Below, in pieces: positions 62,828 to 64,000 of a DNA stretch of 64,000 bases. The stretch comes from Ectobacillus funiculus (GTDB lineage: Bacteria > Bacillota > Bacilli > Bacillales > Bacillaceae_G), in contig NZ_SCFM01000009.1 of NCBI RefSeq assembly GCF_004138295.1, forward strand, positions 118,453 to 182,452, in the 5' to 3' direction. The notes beneath the pieces were generated by a model that had not been told where the DNA came from, made no database searches, and worked only from the letters and a program-made list of their open reading frames with translations. Position 1 is the stretch's first letter, and each line of letters begins with the position of its first letter. A program made the translations under genes and the position numbers.

Positions 62828-63464
62828 TAAGCCTTCCCCCTTTTTAAAAAGAATGAATGTATGAAGCTTGCAGTTTGCATTATTTTTAACTTTTGAAACG
62901 AAACATTTGGCTGGATCTATGTGATTTGCGCAAATAACGCATATTCCATTGAGTGGAATTAGTTTTCTTTAAATGGAACTATATGTTGATAGTATCAGAT
63001 TATAATTTTAATATCTATCCATTTGTAAGAAATTTTCGGTTTTAATACACACTTTTAAGCTACAAGCATGACACCTTAATAAGAGTATGGAACAAGAGCA
63101 TGATTCCATTTTTTAATTTTAAACAACAAGTTCTTGGATAAAAAATGAACAATTCTCCGTTCTATTAGAATCATAAAGTTTAAATAATCGGAAATATAGT
63201 AAAGGAATTTTTTGAAAATTTTATCTTTATCAACTATTGAAACTTAAAAAAAATTGAGATACAATCAACTTAAAGTTTCACACAATGTAATGAAGTTCCA
63301 CTGTATGAAACAAAAATCATATTAAGAATAAACAACGAGGGGGAATTCAGCAAATATTGACTCTCTATTGTCAGAAAGCAATAAAAATGAAAGCGTTTAT
63401 ACTATTGCTGATTTAAACCTAAAGGGATTGAAGAGCTATCATTTAGAAGGATAGGTGATAAAAC
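62828..63464. other. 637-bp divergent intergenic region
   Basis: AT-rich. Contains a cre-like site (63387-63401) close to the aldehyde dehydrogenase gene and a good unused Shine-Dalgarno (GAGGGGGAATTC at about 63339). No gene was supported. Confidence 0.4.
63387..63401 (+). promoter_or_regulatory. cre-like site
   Basis: ATGAAAGCGTTTATA differs from WTGNAANCGNWNNCA only in the penultimate base. It lies 64 bp before the aldehyde dehydrogenase start. Confidence 0.45.
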
Positions 63465-64000
63465 ATGAGTATAAAAAAAGCGCAACCTTATATTAATGGG
63501 GAATGGATTTCTTCAGAGCGTGAAACTGCTTTGATCAAAAGCCCTTATTCTGGGGAAGTCATTGGTGAGCAAGTACTTGCAACGCCAGACGATGTTGAAA
63601 GAGCACTGGCAGCTGCCTACGCAGCTAAAAAACAAATTGCTAATATTCCTTCCCATGAACGTGCCAAGATTTTAAAGCGAGCTGCCAGCTTACTAGAACA
63701 AGAGAAGGAGAGATTTGCTAGGCTTATTTCTCTTGAATTAGGAAAACCATTAAAAAACACGCTTGATGAAGTATCCCGTTCCATTGAAACTTTAGAGCTA
63801 TCAGGTGAAGAAGCGAAACGATTAATGGGGGAAACATTACCTGGTGATGCCTCTGAAAGAGGAACAAAAGCGATTGCAGCTACTTTCCGTGTACCAGTTG
63901 GTGTAGTAGCAGCCGTTACACCGTTTAATGCTCCGCTTAATCTTGTTTGCCATAAGGTGGGGCCAGCATTTGCAGCAGGCAATAGTGTGATTTTAAAACC
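63465..64000 (+). CDS. Aldehyde dehydrogenase, 3' end outside window
   Basis: The first 178 residues of an NAD(P)-dependent aldehyde dehydrogenase, open at the right edge. The start MSIKKAQPYINGEWISSERE follows GAAGGATAGG. Typical N-terminal features are PYSGEVIGEQ, ELGKPLKNTLDEVSRSIETL and the cofactor-binding AAVTPFNAPLNLVCHKVGPA then FAAGNSVILKP. The active-site Cys/Glu lie beyond the window. It looks like the lactaldehyde/sulfolactaldehyde/non-phosphorylating GAPDH group; the exact substrate is not decidable. Confidence 0.88.
   Translation, partial: MSIKKAQPYINGEWISSERETALIKSPYSGEVIGEQVLATPDDVERALAAAYAAKKQIANIPSHERAKILKRAASLLEQEKERFARLISLELGKPLKNTLDEVSRSIETLELSGEEAKRLMGETLPGDASERGTKAIAATFRVPVGVVAAVTPFNAPLNLVCHKVGPAFAAGNSVILK

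Overview
The window looks like a low-GC Gram-positive chromosome, most likely a Bacillaceae endospore former. Evidence for this: strong AGGAGG-type ribosome binding sites with ATG, GTG and TTG starts, a ComK homologue, the ywqA/ywqB pair, DUF1659/DUF2922 and YkvA proteins, LytR-CpsA-Psr and LtaS envelope enzymes, a TPP-riboswitch-controlled thiC, and CcpA (cre) and WalR-type sites. No rRNA, tRNA, intact IS element or CRISPR array was seen.

Layout. 1-9.6 kb: the 3' part of a secreted subtilase; a small sigma factor facing comK; tagU, an SGNH hydrolase and a DoxX protein; a decayed stretch with an orphan phage xhlA and small broken genes; and a lytic transglycosylase with a frameshifted tail. 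10-17.8 kb: a glutamate module made of a two-component system, a glutamate/dicarboxylate symporter, a secreted gamma-glutamyltransferase and glutamate dehydrogenase. 18-25 kb: small lipoproteins and membrane proteins, a VanZ protein, YdcF, a LysM protein and long structured intergenic DNA. 25-34.6 kb: the SNF2/SWIM pair, two SH3-rich secreted cell-wall proteins (3D and NlpC/P60) and D-amino-acid transaminase. 35-44.4 kb: an aldo/keto reductase, lipoteichoic acid synthase, YkvA, a DUF2227 protein, thiC and a cyanide-insensitive-type cydAB. 44.7-54.6 kb: a LacI-controlled catabolic cluster of dehydrogenases (HisD/HpsN-like, Fe-ADH, MmsA-like ALDH, two SDRs, a hydroxyacyl-CoA-type dehydrogenase) plus a GntP permease. 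54.8-61.3 kb: an extra shikimate kinase, then a PRD regulator divergent from a PTS operon (EIICB, fumarate-type lyase, EIIA). 61.5-64 kb: a membrane transporter divergent from an aldehyde dehydrogenase that runs off the window.

The most unusual feature is a family of about 130-bp interspersed repeats. There are eleven full or partial copies on the plus strand and one fragment on the minus strand. Each full copy has an imperfect palindrome, then a hairpin, then a rho-independent-terminator-like hairpin with a T-run. The copies lie between genes whatever the orientation of those genes. Other points of interest are the PTS operon that pairs a sugar transporter with an adenylosuccinate-lyase-superfamily enzyme, two paralogous roughly 40-residue membrane proteins, a probable CcpA-repressed small RNA near 31.2 kb, and the LacI cluster with perfect palindromic operators.
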